Assembly: GCA_023213395.1 (NCBI GenBank)
Contig: CM041465.1
Coordinates: 206,095,741 to 206,159,740, forward strand
From: Cycas panzhihuaensis
Taxonomy: Eukaryota; Cycadophyta
Direction: 5' to 3'
DNA: 64,000 nt
A model generated the notes under the pieces. The model was not told the origin of the DNA. It worked only from the letters and a program-made list of their open reading frames with translations, and did not search any database. The position numbers and the translations under genes were made by a program. Below, piece after piece: positions 44,016-54,575 of the stretch. Within the stretch, counting starts at the first letter, position 1. Each line of letters begins with the position of its first letter.

Positions 44016-46166
44016 AAGTTCGTCAATCGATAACTAGATCAGTATTGGCCAAGTTTTTGGTACTTTGAGGCAGAGTAAAAACCCTTTTCGAGCCTCCCCA
44101 CTTAAGTGTTTTAATGAAAAGAAGTGGGTTGATTTGAGTGTTGAATAATGTGTGCGTGAAGGTCTGATTGCTGCTGAAGACTTTGTCGGAAAATGCTCCA
44201 AATTACAATACAGTTGTGATGATTAACAAGTGATGCAACTAAGTTTGATAATAATCTCACAAAGAGAGAAATAACAGCAGAAATATCACACTTGTAATGC
44301 CTTCAATCAAGCCAAAAATGAAGCAAGTCCACAAAGAACTCCTGGGATCGAAAAATTGATCCCTACGCACCAAAAAATTGCCTCTTTTTATTGATCCCTT
44401 TCCTCTTTTTGATGATGTATTTTCTCACTATAAATGGGTCACCTCAGGAGCCCAAAGGAGAAAAAACTCTTTAAAATGATACAATTTCAAGCTTAAAAAT
44501 AAGCCAAAATGGTGGCACTTGAAAGATGTGTACAAAATAGTGTGATAACACACTTTAAAAGTCTTCAAAAGATCACTTTTTAACTCAAAAATAATGACTT
44601 AAGAACTTAAAGTCATTAAAAAACACATAAATTTTTACAAAAAAGTGATCAACAAATCACTTAATGATGATGATTTTGATCAAAAAGGTACTTGCAAATT
44701 TTTTTGAAGATTTAGTTTGATTTACACACTAAAAAAATGTGCTAAATGAAGCCCTTAATGATAAAATAAAGATTAAAAAAACAGAAGTAAAAAAAAGAAA
44801 CTTTAATAAAATTAAAGTTAAGGTGAAAGATTAAAATTGGAATATGTTGAGAATATTCCAAATGTTATAAACCAAAGTTTATAACTATAAAAAAATTTTT
44901 GAATCAAAAAGAAAAACTGCGGCGGTTGTGAATTTCGAGGGGCGCCCATGGTATTACTTACTAGGTGCGCCGCCGTTGAAGACTGAGCGCACAGAGAGAC
45001 TAAGCCAGGGAGACGGGGAGTCCGTATGACCAAGGCCGGCGATGAGCACGGACGGGTCAGAGGGAATGCCCACGAGGCGCAAGGTGTGTGGGCGGATGGA
45101 GAGCCGCCACCAGACAAGCGTGGAGAGCTGGGCGACGTGAGGATCAGGCCGTAGAGCCGCACTGTGTCAGGACAGAGCCAGAGAGGAGCCGTAGGAGCTC
45201 ACAGCTGCACGGAGGAACCTCGGAGGAAGCACGGTGATGGACAGCAGCAGGGACGTGAAGAGTGCATGAAGAGAGTACGCAGTTCCATGAAGAGCCAATC
45301 AGAGTTGAGGAACTGCTAGTTGCCAGTGCACGCAATGTTTATCGAAGTCACATAGAGGATTGACTCATGAGCCATGCAGGAAAGAGTCACTTCAAGGTAT
45401 AGCTACGGAGGAGGTCAGAAAAGGTGCACTTTGAATGTTGCAAGAAATCCTCAATTCATACACTAAATTATAAGTAACATTGAATCATATTTAGAGGGCT
45501 TTTAACATGCTTTTATACCTAATAAATGCTTAAAATCTGAGGGTTGATTTGTTACAAAAAGAATTGTAATTCACAGTTTAAAGAGGCTTCAAAACAAGCT
45601 TAATGTTAATTCTCTTCCAATGAGAATAATTCAAGATGAATCCTCTTTATAAGAGTCCCTGCAATAAACACCTAGACAGCCACCACTTTATAGAGATAAT
45701 CCTCAGCAAATTTAGTTGCTAAATCAAAAGAAAAGCCACTACAGAACAGAAATTTTTCCTTTTCAGGAGGGCTACATAATAGTCACAGATATAGACCCTT
45801 TTGACATAAAGTATCTCTTCAATAAAAGCAGCTTATGCACTTGACTTTACCAACAAGTTGCAAAGATTGCAACACAACTTTAGTCTTGTGAAAAGGACAA
45901 GAGAAACTAGCTCCAGATTGCCTGCAAACTTAGTATCACAAACCTTTTTCCTGGCAACAAAACTACTCCTCCAAAGAGTGCAAATATTCAAGACTTTGCA
46001 CAACAGATTCTTACAAGAATTTGCAAGTCATAAATGTAAACCAAGTCCTTCAACATCAAACCTTGAGAAATTGCTCCTCGCTCCAACTGATCGCCTTCGA
46101 ATGGCGAAGGTCATCACCAGGTCTAGAGAAATTCAACGCCACCAAACCGATCCTCAAGTTCCTGCA
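44016..46166 (-). other. Leader of element D with a GC-rich block
   Basis: This is a 2.1 kb untranslated leader. Most is AT-rich like the neighbours, but 44920-45300 is sharply GC-rich and CpG-rich. Near the primer site, the block 46090-46116 (GATCGCCTTC..GCGAAGGTCATCACCA) forms a 6-bp stem with a 5-base loop and is shared with element I. Open frames in the GC-rich block (44818-45162, 45144-45335) show no domain. Confidence 0.65.
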
Positions 46167-46178
46167 GCTCTGATACCA
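46167..46178 (-). other. Primer binding site of element D
   Basis: GCTCTGATACCA on the plus strand (TGGTATCAGAGC on the minus strand) is the exact complement expected for the 3' end of plant initiator methionine tRNA. It is three bases from the LTR. Confidence 0.9.
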
Positions 46179-46181
46179 AAC

Positions 46182-46772
46182 TGAAAGACTTAATGGAGAC
46201 AACACAGGAACCAGAATCTATTGAGAAGTCGATGAGGACATCGTAATGTGAAGGACAAAGACTTAGATTAATGAAAATGATGTAGTACAAATATGAAAGA
46301 TGATAGGGAAGAGTATTGAACCTCAACTCAACCTATCTCACATACAAACATGAAGGAGAATTATTCTCAATACTTCATCTACAAGACACACTTACAGCAG
46401 CATAATTCTAACACAAGATACTACATGCCAAAACATAAGAATAGGGCTCCTTATAAAGGAGAATGGATGATCAGGATCTCAACACATGTCACTGATCAAG
46501 ACTAGGAGCCAAATCTGATTAGGACTCTACTATCTCCAAGGATAAGGTTAGAGCCCACAAACGTTGACTTCTCACAAGCACATGTGAGGAAAGTCACTAC
46601 AAGACAAAGCCCACAAATGTTGACTTCTCACAAGCACATGTGAGGAAAGTCACTACAGGACAAAAGACAATTTTATAATGCAACAAATGACACTTTAGGA
46701 TTAAGGGCCTAAAGTAACAAAAATATAAATACACAAGGTCAAGACTTAATGCTAGGAATGAAGGTTCTAACA
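46182..46772 (-). repeat. 5' LTR of element D
   Basis: Plus-strand ends are TGAAAGACTTAATGG and AAGGTTCTAACA, 591 bp. It is nearly the same as 39175-39760. The 56-bp direct repeat is at 46553-46608 and 46609-46664. Confidence 0.94.
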
Positions 46773-47930
46773 GTTGCACCTCTCAATGATCCAAAATATT
46801 AACAATTTGGGGCATTAGATACTTGTCCTTTGTGGTGGCTTTTTTTAGGGCTCTATAATCTATGTACATTCTCATGGACCCATCTTTCTTCTTTACTAAG
46901 AGAAGTAGGACTCCAAATGGTATCTTACTAGGATGAATGAATTCCTTTTCTAGCAATTATGTAACAAGCTCATTTAAGAGTTTATGCATACCATGGCCAA
47001 TATTACTTGAAGAGTTGCTTAACTATTCCTCTAGAAGGATTGCATAACTTGTGTTGCCACATTGTCTAGACACCTCCTTTAATTGAATGAATGACACCAT
47101 GGGAAGAATTTGGAATCCATGAATACCTACTAAGAAGTGTTAGCAACTTCAATTTTTGAGTTTCATAATATGTGCTTGGAGGTTGATTTGAGGATCAATA
47201 GCACACAACCACTTTTGTCTCAAATAACATCATGGAAACTTATATTCATTGTATCAAAATCAATACTATCATTATATGACTAGATGCATAATGTTACTTC
47301 TAGAGCATGCATATTCCATACCTAAGTTCCTTGACCATCAACAAGTTCTATGTTATATGCAAAATCCAACTCTATTGCAGGTAATCCTAAGTGTTGGCAA
47401 CCTTATAAGATATAAAATTGTGAGTGCAACCACTATCAATAAGCATAATTCCCTTAGTACTACCAATGCTCCATTCAAATCTTAACAACTCTATCTTTGA
47501 GCATTTATCGAAGATTCGTGTTGGTACTTTCTAGCAGTGATCCACTTTTCAACTCGTTTTATATTTGCATATAATTCTAATTGTTTTGTTTTTAACTTCA
47601 TTCCTTTGAATCACATTAGAAAATTGTCTTTGTAGACAAGTATAAGAGAGGTGCCCTCCTAAGTTTTAAATAAAGAACAAATTGCTTCCCGGGCACCTCT
47701 TTTGCTTTTCAATAATTTATTTTCTTAAGAGGACTCACCTTAGTTCCTGTTCTAGAACCTACTTTACCACTGGCACCAAATGATATCTTTGAACAAGGAA
47801 AAGACTTGGCTGACTTGTATCCTTTAGACAACTTGAAAGAGTTATTGTTTTTAAATTGGTTCTCTTTGTCCTCTTAAGGATCGACTATGCAGAGTGTTTG
47901 TTGAAAACCAATGCGTATTTTGATACCATG
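46773..47930 (-). pseudogene. Element F gag end, protease and RT start
   Basis: On the minus strand from 47930: a candidate primer site TGGTATCAAAATACGC (47930-47915), then decayed gag end. A knuckle remnant GGHLSYTCLQRQ is near 47640. The protease is readable as GIMLIDSGCTHNFISYKVAN (about 47445-47385). The RT start has SKIPFGVLLLLVKKKDGSMR and MYIDYRALKKATTKDKYLMP (about 46940-46830). It breaks off at D's LTR. The distance from primer site to protease is too short for a full gag, so part of gag is deleted. Confidence 0.72.
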
Positions 47931-48778
47931 TGGAATAAACTACACACATTCTAATACCAAGTTGGATAACTAATTCACTTTAATATTCTATTAGATAACT
48001 ACACAAACACATAAACATGTTGGAAACTACACACACATAGAGTTGGGATAAGAGAGCTATGGACATACTTGTGTGCATACTCCTACAACAAACATTTGGC
48101 ATGCATCACCAAAACATCCACCTAATCATTAGGTCACAACATAAGGTGCCAAGTTCACAACCACTCAATAGATGTGGCATAGATGTTTATTCCCCTATGT
48201 ATACATAAAGGTATTTACCACTCAAAAACAATGTGCAGAACAATAACAAAGTGAACATACTTCACTTTATAAATTTATGTTATTTAGATGTTTTGTTAAA
48301 TAATTGGTGTGCATGTAGAAAATTATCAATTCTTCAAGAAATTTTGGGCCACTTTTAATTTGTTTGTGTTTATGGGCATATTCGTTGCCCTTTTTTCATC
48401 TTTGTTGACCCACCAACAAAGTGCAGTTGATCTCCATGATCATCATATGTTACAACCATTGTCAAACTTTTTGCAAAACTCTTTGCATGCAATATTTCAA
48501 TTGACGCAAATTGAACTCAAAAAATTCAAACACATGCCCAATATCAATTTCACCTTATAGCATGCCAATTCTTGCAATTGTCTACCTTTTGTAGTGTGTA
48601 AATCTTCGTCTTGGCCTCTTTTAACATGCAACTTTCTCTCACAAACATTCTATTGAACACTTGGAGTGCATACACTAATACTTTTCTTCTTTGGCACTTT
48701 GCTACCAATCCTTGTTATGTTGGATGGTGGGGTAGACCATATATAGAATCATTAAAGTATGATATTTCACATCTTCTG
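47931..48778 (-). other. Possible 5' LTR of element F, no gene
   Basis: It begins TGTGGAATAAACTACACACA right after a primer-site-like TTTGATACCA and ends where E's LTR starts. No partner copy was found near 36.2-37 kb. No coding domain is present. LTR identity is a guess from position. Confidence 0.35.
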
Positions 48779-49017
48779 TGTTGGTGTCAGAGGACCAAAT
48801 AAACACACAATGGAAGATTAACTCAAATGAAAATAAATAATCTAAAAGGGAGGTGGCGTTTATGAATGCTAGGGTCAATGACCCTATGAAATATATAGGC
48901 GGGACTATGAAGGCATTGGCACATGCCTTAAGGTCAACTGGTGACATGAAGGAGTTGATAGGTGTGCTACCGCATAAGGGATTTGGATATTGGCTTGAGA
49001 TGAGTATTACCCTAACA
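48779..49017 (-). repeat. 3' LTR of element E
   Basis: On the minus strand it starts TGTTAGGGTAATACTCATCT after a purine tract (AGGGGAGAAA, 49018-49027). It is taken to end CTCTGACACCAACA at 48779, 239 bp. The start is firm and the end is chosen by the CAACA terminus. CCTATATATTTCATAGG near 48890 is a TATA-like site. Confidence 0.6.
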
Positions 49018-49027
49018 TTTCTCCCCT

Positions 49028-49540
49028 ATAATGCCCATTCAGGGAGACTCCAAGCTTATCTCTAAACTTGTTGAATTTTGCCTTGCTTCATGCCTTTGTA
49101 AATATATTTTCCACCTATTCCTCTATGTTGCAGTAGGCCAATTCTATTTCACCTTGCTACACTAACTCCTTGTTGAAATGATAATGCGTTTCAATGTGGT
49201 TGGTCTTGCTATGAAACATTGGATTCCTGGTCATCTAAATTGTACTTTTATTATCACAAACCATCTGTGTGAGCCTAGCCTATTCTTTTTGTGAATCTTG
49301 TAGTAGTTATCTAAGCCAATCTGTTTCACACGCTCCTGCTATAGTTACCTTGTATTCTATTTCAACAGTGAAGAGTGGTACTATCAACTACCTCTTTGAA
49401 CACCATGCGACCACTGTTGTACCCAAATTGAAAGCATATCCTAAAGTAGACTTCTTATTATCTATACAACTTGCCTAGTCTGAGTCCATGTAATCAATCA
49501 ATCTAAAATAATCTGATGACCTAGTGAAGACCATAACCAA
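49028..49540 (-). pseudogene. Element E RNase H
   Basis: The minus strand reads DYMDSDxASCIDNKKSTLGY, then VEIEYKVTIAGACETDWLR, CDNKSTI and FHSKTNHIETHYHFNKELV (about 49220-49165). Lys-rich remnants of IFTKALSK near 49100 close the domain. Several stops interrupt it. Confidence 0.78.
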
Positions 49541-50480
49541 TCATGCCATTGAGATATGTGAGGATTCTTTCGGTTGCTTGCTAATGTTTTATCTTAGACT
49601 CATCCATGAATCTAGACACTACACTAATTACATACGTAATATCTAGTCGAGTCAAAGTCAAGTATATAAGGCTCTCAATCAAATGCCTATAATGAGGAGG
49701 GTCAACTAATTCAGACTCCTTAGACAAGTTTAACCCAACTTCTACAGGTGTTCCAAGTGTCTTGCAACTATCCATGTTGAACCTGTGCAACATATTTAAT
49801 GTTTACTTCCTTTGAGATACAAAAATCTCCTTACCATCTTGCCATACTTTGATGACTAAGAAATAATACATTAGTCCTAAATCTATCATTTCAAACTCCT
49901 TACACGTATATGTTTTGAATTGTTGAGACAAGTATTTACAATTCCCAATGTATTTAAGGTCATCAATATGTAAACTGACAATCAAAACTGAATTTCCATC
50001 CTCTTTGAAATAACTGTGAGTCCTAGAGCACGATGCTCAAGGTGCCTGTTTGAGTTCATACAAGACCACCTTCAATCTATAGACCTTGACTTCCTTTCCT
50101 TTGACTTTCAAAACCTTTTGGTTGTTGGGCATAAATCTCCTCATCTACATACCCATTTAAGTAGGCGTTTTTTACATCTATTTGATGAATTATTCAACCA
50201 TGTTGCATAGTTAAGGCCATAATCAACCTAATTGTTTCCATCCTTGTTACAAGTGAAAATGTTTCATTGAAATCAATGCCTTCAATTCATGCATAACCTT
50301 TTACAACTAATTTACCTTTGTCCTTATCATTTGATCCATATGATCTATACTTGGTCTTGTAGACCCATTTAATGATAACTGCATTCTTCTTAGGTGGCAA
50401 ATCAACTAACTCCCATGTATCATTTTTTACTAAGGCATTATACTCTTCCTTTGTGGCTTTCTTCCATTAATCCTGAGTGT
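49541..50480 (-). pseudogene. Element E reverse transcriptase
   Basis: From 50480: ALVKNDTWELVDLPPKKNAV-like opening and KWVYKTKYRSYGSNDKDKGK near 50380, then DLKVVLYELKQAP-like wording near 50060. The catalytic box is SLHIDDLKYIGN (about 49975), where the usual YVDD is HIDD. FEMIDLGLMYYFLVIKVWQD and MLHRFNMDSCKTLGTPVEVG follow. SLIYLTLTRLDITYVISVVS ends the domain. Confidence 0.78.
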
Positions 50481-51560
50481 TTGCCTCTTTAAAATTGAGG
50501 CTCATTGTTCTCCATCACTTGTGTTATCAAAGCAAAATTAGCCATACCTTGAGATTGAGTAGTTCTTCTCTCAAATATTATATTCAAAACATCTTGAGAG
50601 GTATGACCTCTTTGAATCCATTTAAGAACTCTTATGTTAACTTAGTTTGAAGTGGATGGTGGTACTCCACCTATATTAGTCATCATAGGGACTTTTATAC
50701 CACTTGTACTAGGTTTCAAAATAATCATTATATTTTTACCTTTGTCTTGTACAAAATTTGCTTGATAAATACCATCTTCTTTGAAGATGATGTCCCTACT
50801 CATGATGATTTTCTTTTCTTTAAGACCATATAATTTATAGGATCTTAAAGTATTACTATGTCCTATAAATATGCACTCGACACTTTTATCATCTAATTTG
50901 GTCCTTTTCTATTCTAAACTATGTGCATATACAATGCACCCACATACCCTTAAGTGTTTAATACTAGGCATGTACCTTGACCAAGCCTCTTTGGGTGTAA
51001 CCCATCTTACTACCTTGGTTGTACACTTGTTCAATAAGTAAACGATTATATGAATGACTTCTACCCAAAATTCATTACCAAGGTGCTTATCCATGAGCAT
51101 ACTCCTATCCATCTCAACTATTGTCATGTTCTTTCTTTCTGCTCTGCCATTTTGTTAAGGGGTGTAAGGGTTAGTCAATTGTTTTCTGATTCCATAATGC
51201 CTACAATATTCTTTAAACTCATGGGAGATAAATTCTTCTCCATTATTTGATCGAAGGGTCAAAATTTTATGACCACTTTGCCTCTTAATCATGACTTTGA
51301 AGTTAACAAAACATTAAAATGCTTATGATTTGAACTTGAGAAAATAAGCCCGAGTTGTCCTTGACTAATCATCAATGAAAGTTATAAAGCACTTTGCCCC
51401 TCCAAGGGGCATTGTATTCATTGGTCGACACAAATCTATGTACACGAGTTGATGTGCCCCTTTAACTCTGAAGCTTTCATTTGGGAATCCTTTCCTTTGC
51501 TATTTACCTAGTATACACCCTTCATAAATCCCTTTGTTATCTTCAATGTTGGGTAGACCA
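50481..51560 (-). pseudogene. Element E integrase
   Basis: The minus strand near 51430-51360 has VYIDLCRPMNTMPLGGAK and FITFIDDxSRTTRAYFLKFK. The second catalytic D region is LRSNNGEEFIS-like (about 51255-51225), with N in place of D. The third motif is AERKNMTIVEMDRSMLMDKH (51140). The tail has ATPKEAW-like TPKEAWSRYMPSIKHLRVCG. It is followed by a decayed KCIFIGHSNTLRSYKLYGLK region near 50870-50820. Confidence 0.78.
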
Positions 51561-51589
51561 ATTACTATATCCTTTTTTTCATTAAGGAT

Positions 51590-51878
51590 AAGCCATTTAA
51601 TTTACATGGCCAAATCTTCGATGCCATGTCTCACTATCCACCTTAATTGATGCCTTTAAGGTATGTGAATCACTAGGTGGTGTAACTAACTTGAACAACC
51701 TATTATTGGTTATTTTTCCCTTAGCCACAATGGCTCCATTCTTCAATTTATCCTTAGTTATGCATTCCCCATCATCAAAGATGACCTTGTGTTTTTGCTC
51801 CATCATTTGGCCAACTGATAATAAATTCTTTTCAAGTGTTGGGATGTAAAGTACATCGTTGATATATTTAGTTTCTCC
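51590..51878 (-). pseudogene. Element E GAG-pre-integrase, broken by C
   Basis: GETKYINDVLYIPTLEKNLL and SVGQMMEQKHKVIFDDGEC are followed by KLVTPPSDSHTLKASIKVDS and WHRRFGHVN. The frame runs open into C's LTR end (the first few residues MFPT are partly encoded by C). The insertion cut E between protease and pre-integrase. Confidence 0.8.
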
Positions 51879-52637
51879 TGTTGGGAACATCCTTTGTACG
51901 AATGAAAGAATCTTATTTATTAATGCTCAACGTGTACATAGTGAACTTACCATCACGTCAAAAGGGACCCGGGTGAACCTCTAACGGAGAGGGGGAACGT
52001 CAAGTTAACAACGCCCCGTGACGTGAACCGCCCACCGTCTGCGGCCTGTAACACCACGACGCTCCAACATAGCCCGGCCCAGCCATGACCACGGAGGGAC
52101 TTCAGGCAGGCACGGGGGCGCGAAGGGTGGAATACAGAACGGCAGGAGAGTCGACCCCGACACGCCGGCTCTGATACCAAGTGAACTTACCGTCACGTCA
52201 AAAGGCCCCAGGGTGTCTCAAGACGGAGAGGGCTTCGCCAAGTTTAACACGCCCCGTGGCGGAGACCGCTCCACGAACGCGGCAGCCAGAACACCGCGAC
52301 GGAGTAACATAGCCTGGCCCAACCATGACCACAGCGGGAATTCAGGTAAGCACAGGACCCCGAAGAGTGGAATACAGAACGCGCCGAGAGTCGACCCGAC
52401 GCACGGGTGTGTCGCCCCCGAAACGACTTACCGTCACGTCAAAAGGCCCCAGGGTGTCTCAAGACGGAGAGGGCTACGCCAAGTTTAACATACATATATA
52501 TACAATGAGAAGTTTCAACTGCCTAATAACTATCAAACCTAATGATGACACATGATCCAACACTTAATTACCTTTCATTAAGGTGGACTTATGTCCTAAC
52601 ACCCTTATGTCCTAAGATAAAACATTATACTCTAACA
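51879..52637 (-). repeat. 3' LTR of element C with an inserted TRIM
   Basis: On the minus strand it starts TGTTAGAGTATAATGTTTTA (52637) after the polypurine tract TAAGAGAGGG (52638-52647). It is taken to end GATGTTCCCAACA at 51879. Removing the 551-bp TRIM and one 5-bp duplication leaves about 203 bp, close to B's 217 bp. ATTAATAAAT near 51921 parallels the same word in B's LTR. Confidence 0.72.
51940..52490 (-). mobile_element. TRIM-like miniature LTR element, tandem form
   Basis: Three 70-71 bp terminal repeats (51940-52010, 52180-52249, 52421-52490) alternate with two related 169-171 bp internal parts. Each repeat has the plus-strand order AGTGAACTTACC...CACGTCAAAAGG...AAGTTTAACA. A perfect initiator-methionine primer site (GCTCTGATACCA, 52168-52179) touches the middle repeat. 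The whole is flanked by TACAT at 51935-51939 and 52491-52495, a 5-bp target duplication. There is no coding capacity. It is far more GC-rich than its surroundings. It would rely on proteins of other elements, as known TRIMs do. Confidence 0.85.
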
Positions 52638-52652
52638 CCCTCTCTTAATGTT

Positions 52653-54012
52653 TTATCCTTTTAGTCCTATTTTGTCTCTTAATATCTGAAACTTTTCTTT
52701 TCCTAATGGTTTGGTTAAAATATCTGCAATCTGATCATGAGTTGAACAATAGACAAGGTCTATTTCTTTGTTTTGTACTTTCTCCCTTATAAAGTGATGC
52801 TGGACTTCAATGTGTTTTGTTTTGGCATGAAAAACTAGATTTTTGGTCAGTTTGATTGCACTCTGATTGTCGTAGAAGATAGAAGTTGCTGTCTCTTGTC
52901 GTACATTTATGTCTTCCAATAATTGTCGAAGCCAGACGGCTTCGGTAGTTGCACTTACTGCTGATTTGTATTATGCTTCTGTTGATGATAAAGCAACTGT
53001 GGCTTGCTTCTTAGAGCTCCAAGATATTGGTGAACCGCCTAAGAAGAAACAGTAACCGCTAGTGGATTTTCTTTGATCTTTGTCACCTGCCTAGTCTGAG
53101 TCATAAAAGCCTATTAATTGAGATGGAGAACTCCTTGGAAAGTTCAGTTTCAATTCTATTGTTCCCCTGAGATACCTTAGAATTCTCTTGGCAGCATTCC
53201 AATGTCTTATCTTTGGTTCATGCATGTATCTAGATATTAAACTCACAGCGTATGATATATCCGGTCTAGTTGCTGTGAGGTAGATAAGACTCCCAACAAG
53301 TTGTCTGTACAGTGTTGCATTGTAGGAGTGATCTTCTTGACTTGAAGTTAAATTACAGTTTACTTCCATTGGAGTGGCACAGGGGTTATAGTCTTCCATT
53401 CTAAATTTGGTCAGAAGATCTTTGATGTATTTACTTTGGCACATAGTGATCAAGTTGTTCTATTGTTGAATCTGAATTCCTAAGTAGAAGCTCAAGATCC
53501 CAAGATCTGTCATTTCAAACTTGTTTCCCAGTTGTTTCTTCACATCTGCTATGGAGGTTTCATCATCGCCAGTTATGAGCATGTGATCAACATAGACTGC
53601 TATAATGGTTATTGCTCCATTCCTGTTTTTCTTGTACAGATTGAATCTGAACTACATTTTTGAAAACCGTTTTTGCAGAGATAACTGTCTAATTTTGCGT
53701 ACCATGCACGGGGGGCCTATTTCAATCCATATAGAGCCTTTTTTAGTCTACAGACTAAATGTTCTTGACCTGCCATGATGTACCCTTCTGGTTGAGACAT
53801 GTAGACTTCTTCTTTAATATCTCCATTTAAGAAGGCGCTTTTGACATCTAATTGGTAGATTTTCCAATTTTTGCAAGCTGCTATAGCTATGATTGTTCTC
53901 ACAGTATTCATTTTGGCCACTGGAGAAAATGTTTCTTCGTAATCTATGCCTGTTGTCTGTGTATATCCTTTTGCAACTAACCTAGCTTTATGTTTTTCTA
54001 TTTTCCCATCTA
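52653..54012 (-). pseudogene. Element C reverse transcriptase (main part) and RNase H
   Basis: From the C2 insertion site: [40 protein letters not shown] and [20 protein letters not shown]. The catalytic box reads VYVDHMLITGDDE (about 53595), with YVDD changed to YVDH, which would kill polymerase activity. Then DLLTKFRMEDYNPCATPMEV and LVGSLIYLTATRPDISYAVS. RNase H ends TKHIEVQHHFIREKVQNKEI and DILTKPLGKEKFQILRDK (52653). Shifts occur near 53700, 53460 and 53090. Confidence 0.88.
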
Positions 54013-54548
54013 TGTTAAAATGGGCCAAATGGCCACATAGGTCCAAGATCATTAACAAAACACAATAAGCATTAAATGCATTAAGCATAAACACAAAGAG
54101 AAACAGGAGCAAGATTAAGATACCAAGTATGGGGTGTTGGAATTGGCCCAACCACCAAAGAATGCTCAGCCTGATTAGCAAACTGACAGAATAACAATGA
54201 GCTCCAACTCTTGAATGAGCAACAATGAAGAAAGGCCTCATTAAATAGAGGGAAATGAGAGGCCAAGGGCTATTGCATGATTGACAAGTGTCAATCATGC
54301 AATGCATGCTTGCATGTAGGACAAGTGTCCATTGGGAGCTCTTGTGAGCAAAAGTGCAAGGGGGTCATTTGACCCTCAAGTGACAACGTTGTGTCACTAG
54401 ACATAAAGTGGGTGTACTTTATCACTTAAGTGATAAAGTCACCCCTAAAGTACAAAAGTGCACATAAAATATTAAAGTGCACATAATACATAAACATAAA
54501 GTACATAAAGCTTAACATGTAAACATAAGGTAAACGTAAGGTTTAACA
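54013..54548 (-). repeat. 3' LTR of element C2
   Basis: Plus-strand ends are TGTTAAAATGGGCC and AAGGTTTAACA. A perfect 24-bp palindrome lies at 54416-54439. CCCCCCCTTA (54549-54558) is the polypurine tract on the minus strand. It differs from 60700-61237 at only a handful of positions. Confidence 0.95.
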
Positions 54549-54575
54549 CCCCCCCTTATTGTTTACAATGTTAAG

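Larger units (their letters stand above)
39175..46772 (-). mobile_element. Complete copia element D nested in F
   Basis: This is a full Ty1/copia element on the minus strand, 7.6 kb, with LTRs 39175-39760 and 46182-46772. Target duplication GTTGC is exact at 39170-39174 and 46773-46777. The LTRs differ by roughly nine substitutions and a 5-bp indel by eye, so it is one of the youngest insertions here. Order on the minus strand: LTR, primer site, 2.1 kb leader, gag, protease, integrase, RT, RNase H, polypurine tract, LTR. Frameshifts and stops are present in pol. Confidence 0.95.
36966..47930 (-). mobile_element. Gypsy element F, split by element D
   Basis: This minus-strand Ty3/gypsy relic has its right part at 46773-47930 (gag end, protease, RT start) and its left part at 36966-39174 (rest of RT, RNase H, integrase). 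D sits between with a perfect 5-bp duplication (GTTGC). The RT sequence continues across the insertion: KKKDGSMRMYIDYRALKKAT on the right, then FSKIDF and FIDDIFSKNQEEHYEHL on the left. Coding parts are heavily frameshifted. Confidence 0.85.
48779..51878 (-). mobile_element. Copia element E, 3' half, interrupted by C
   Basis: This is the 3' half of a minus-strand Ty1/copia element: GAG-pre-integrase, integrase, RT, RNase H, polypurine tract and 3' LTR. Its 5' half must lie beyond the right edge of the window, because element C inserted at 51878/51879. Pol wording differs clearly from the A/B/C and C2/D groups, for example KHLRVCGCIVYAHSLE and SLHIDDLKYIGN, so it is a third copia group. Many stops and shifts mark it as the oldest copia here. 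Confidence 0.8.

Noticed and set aside
46167-46178. tRNA gene at the TGGTATCAGAGC sites
   Set aside because: Only the 12-base primer complement is present beside LTRs. No cloverleaf surrounds it.
52213-52555. Two overlapping open frames on the plus strand
   Set aside because: They cover the GC-rich TRIM, opposite to its strand, and repeat the same residues because of the tandem units.
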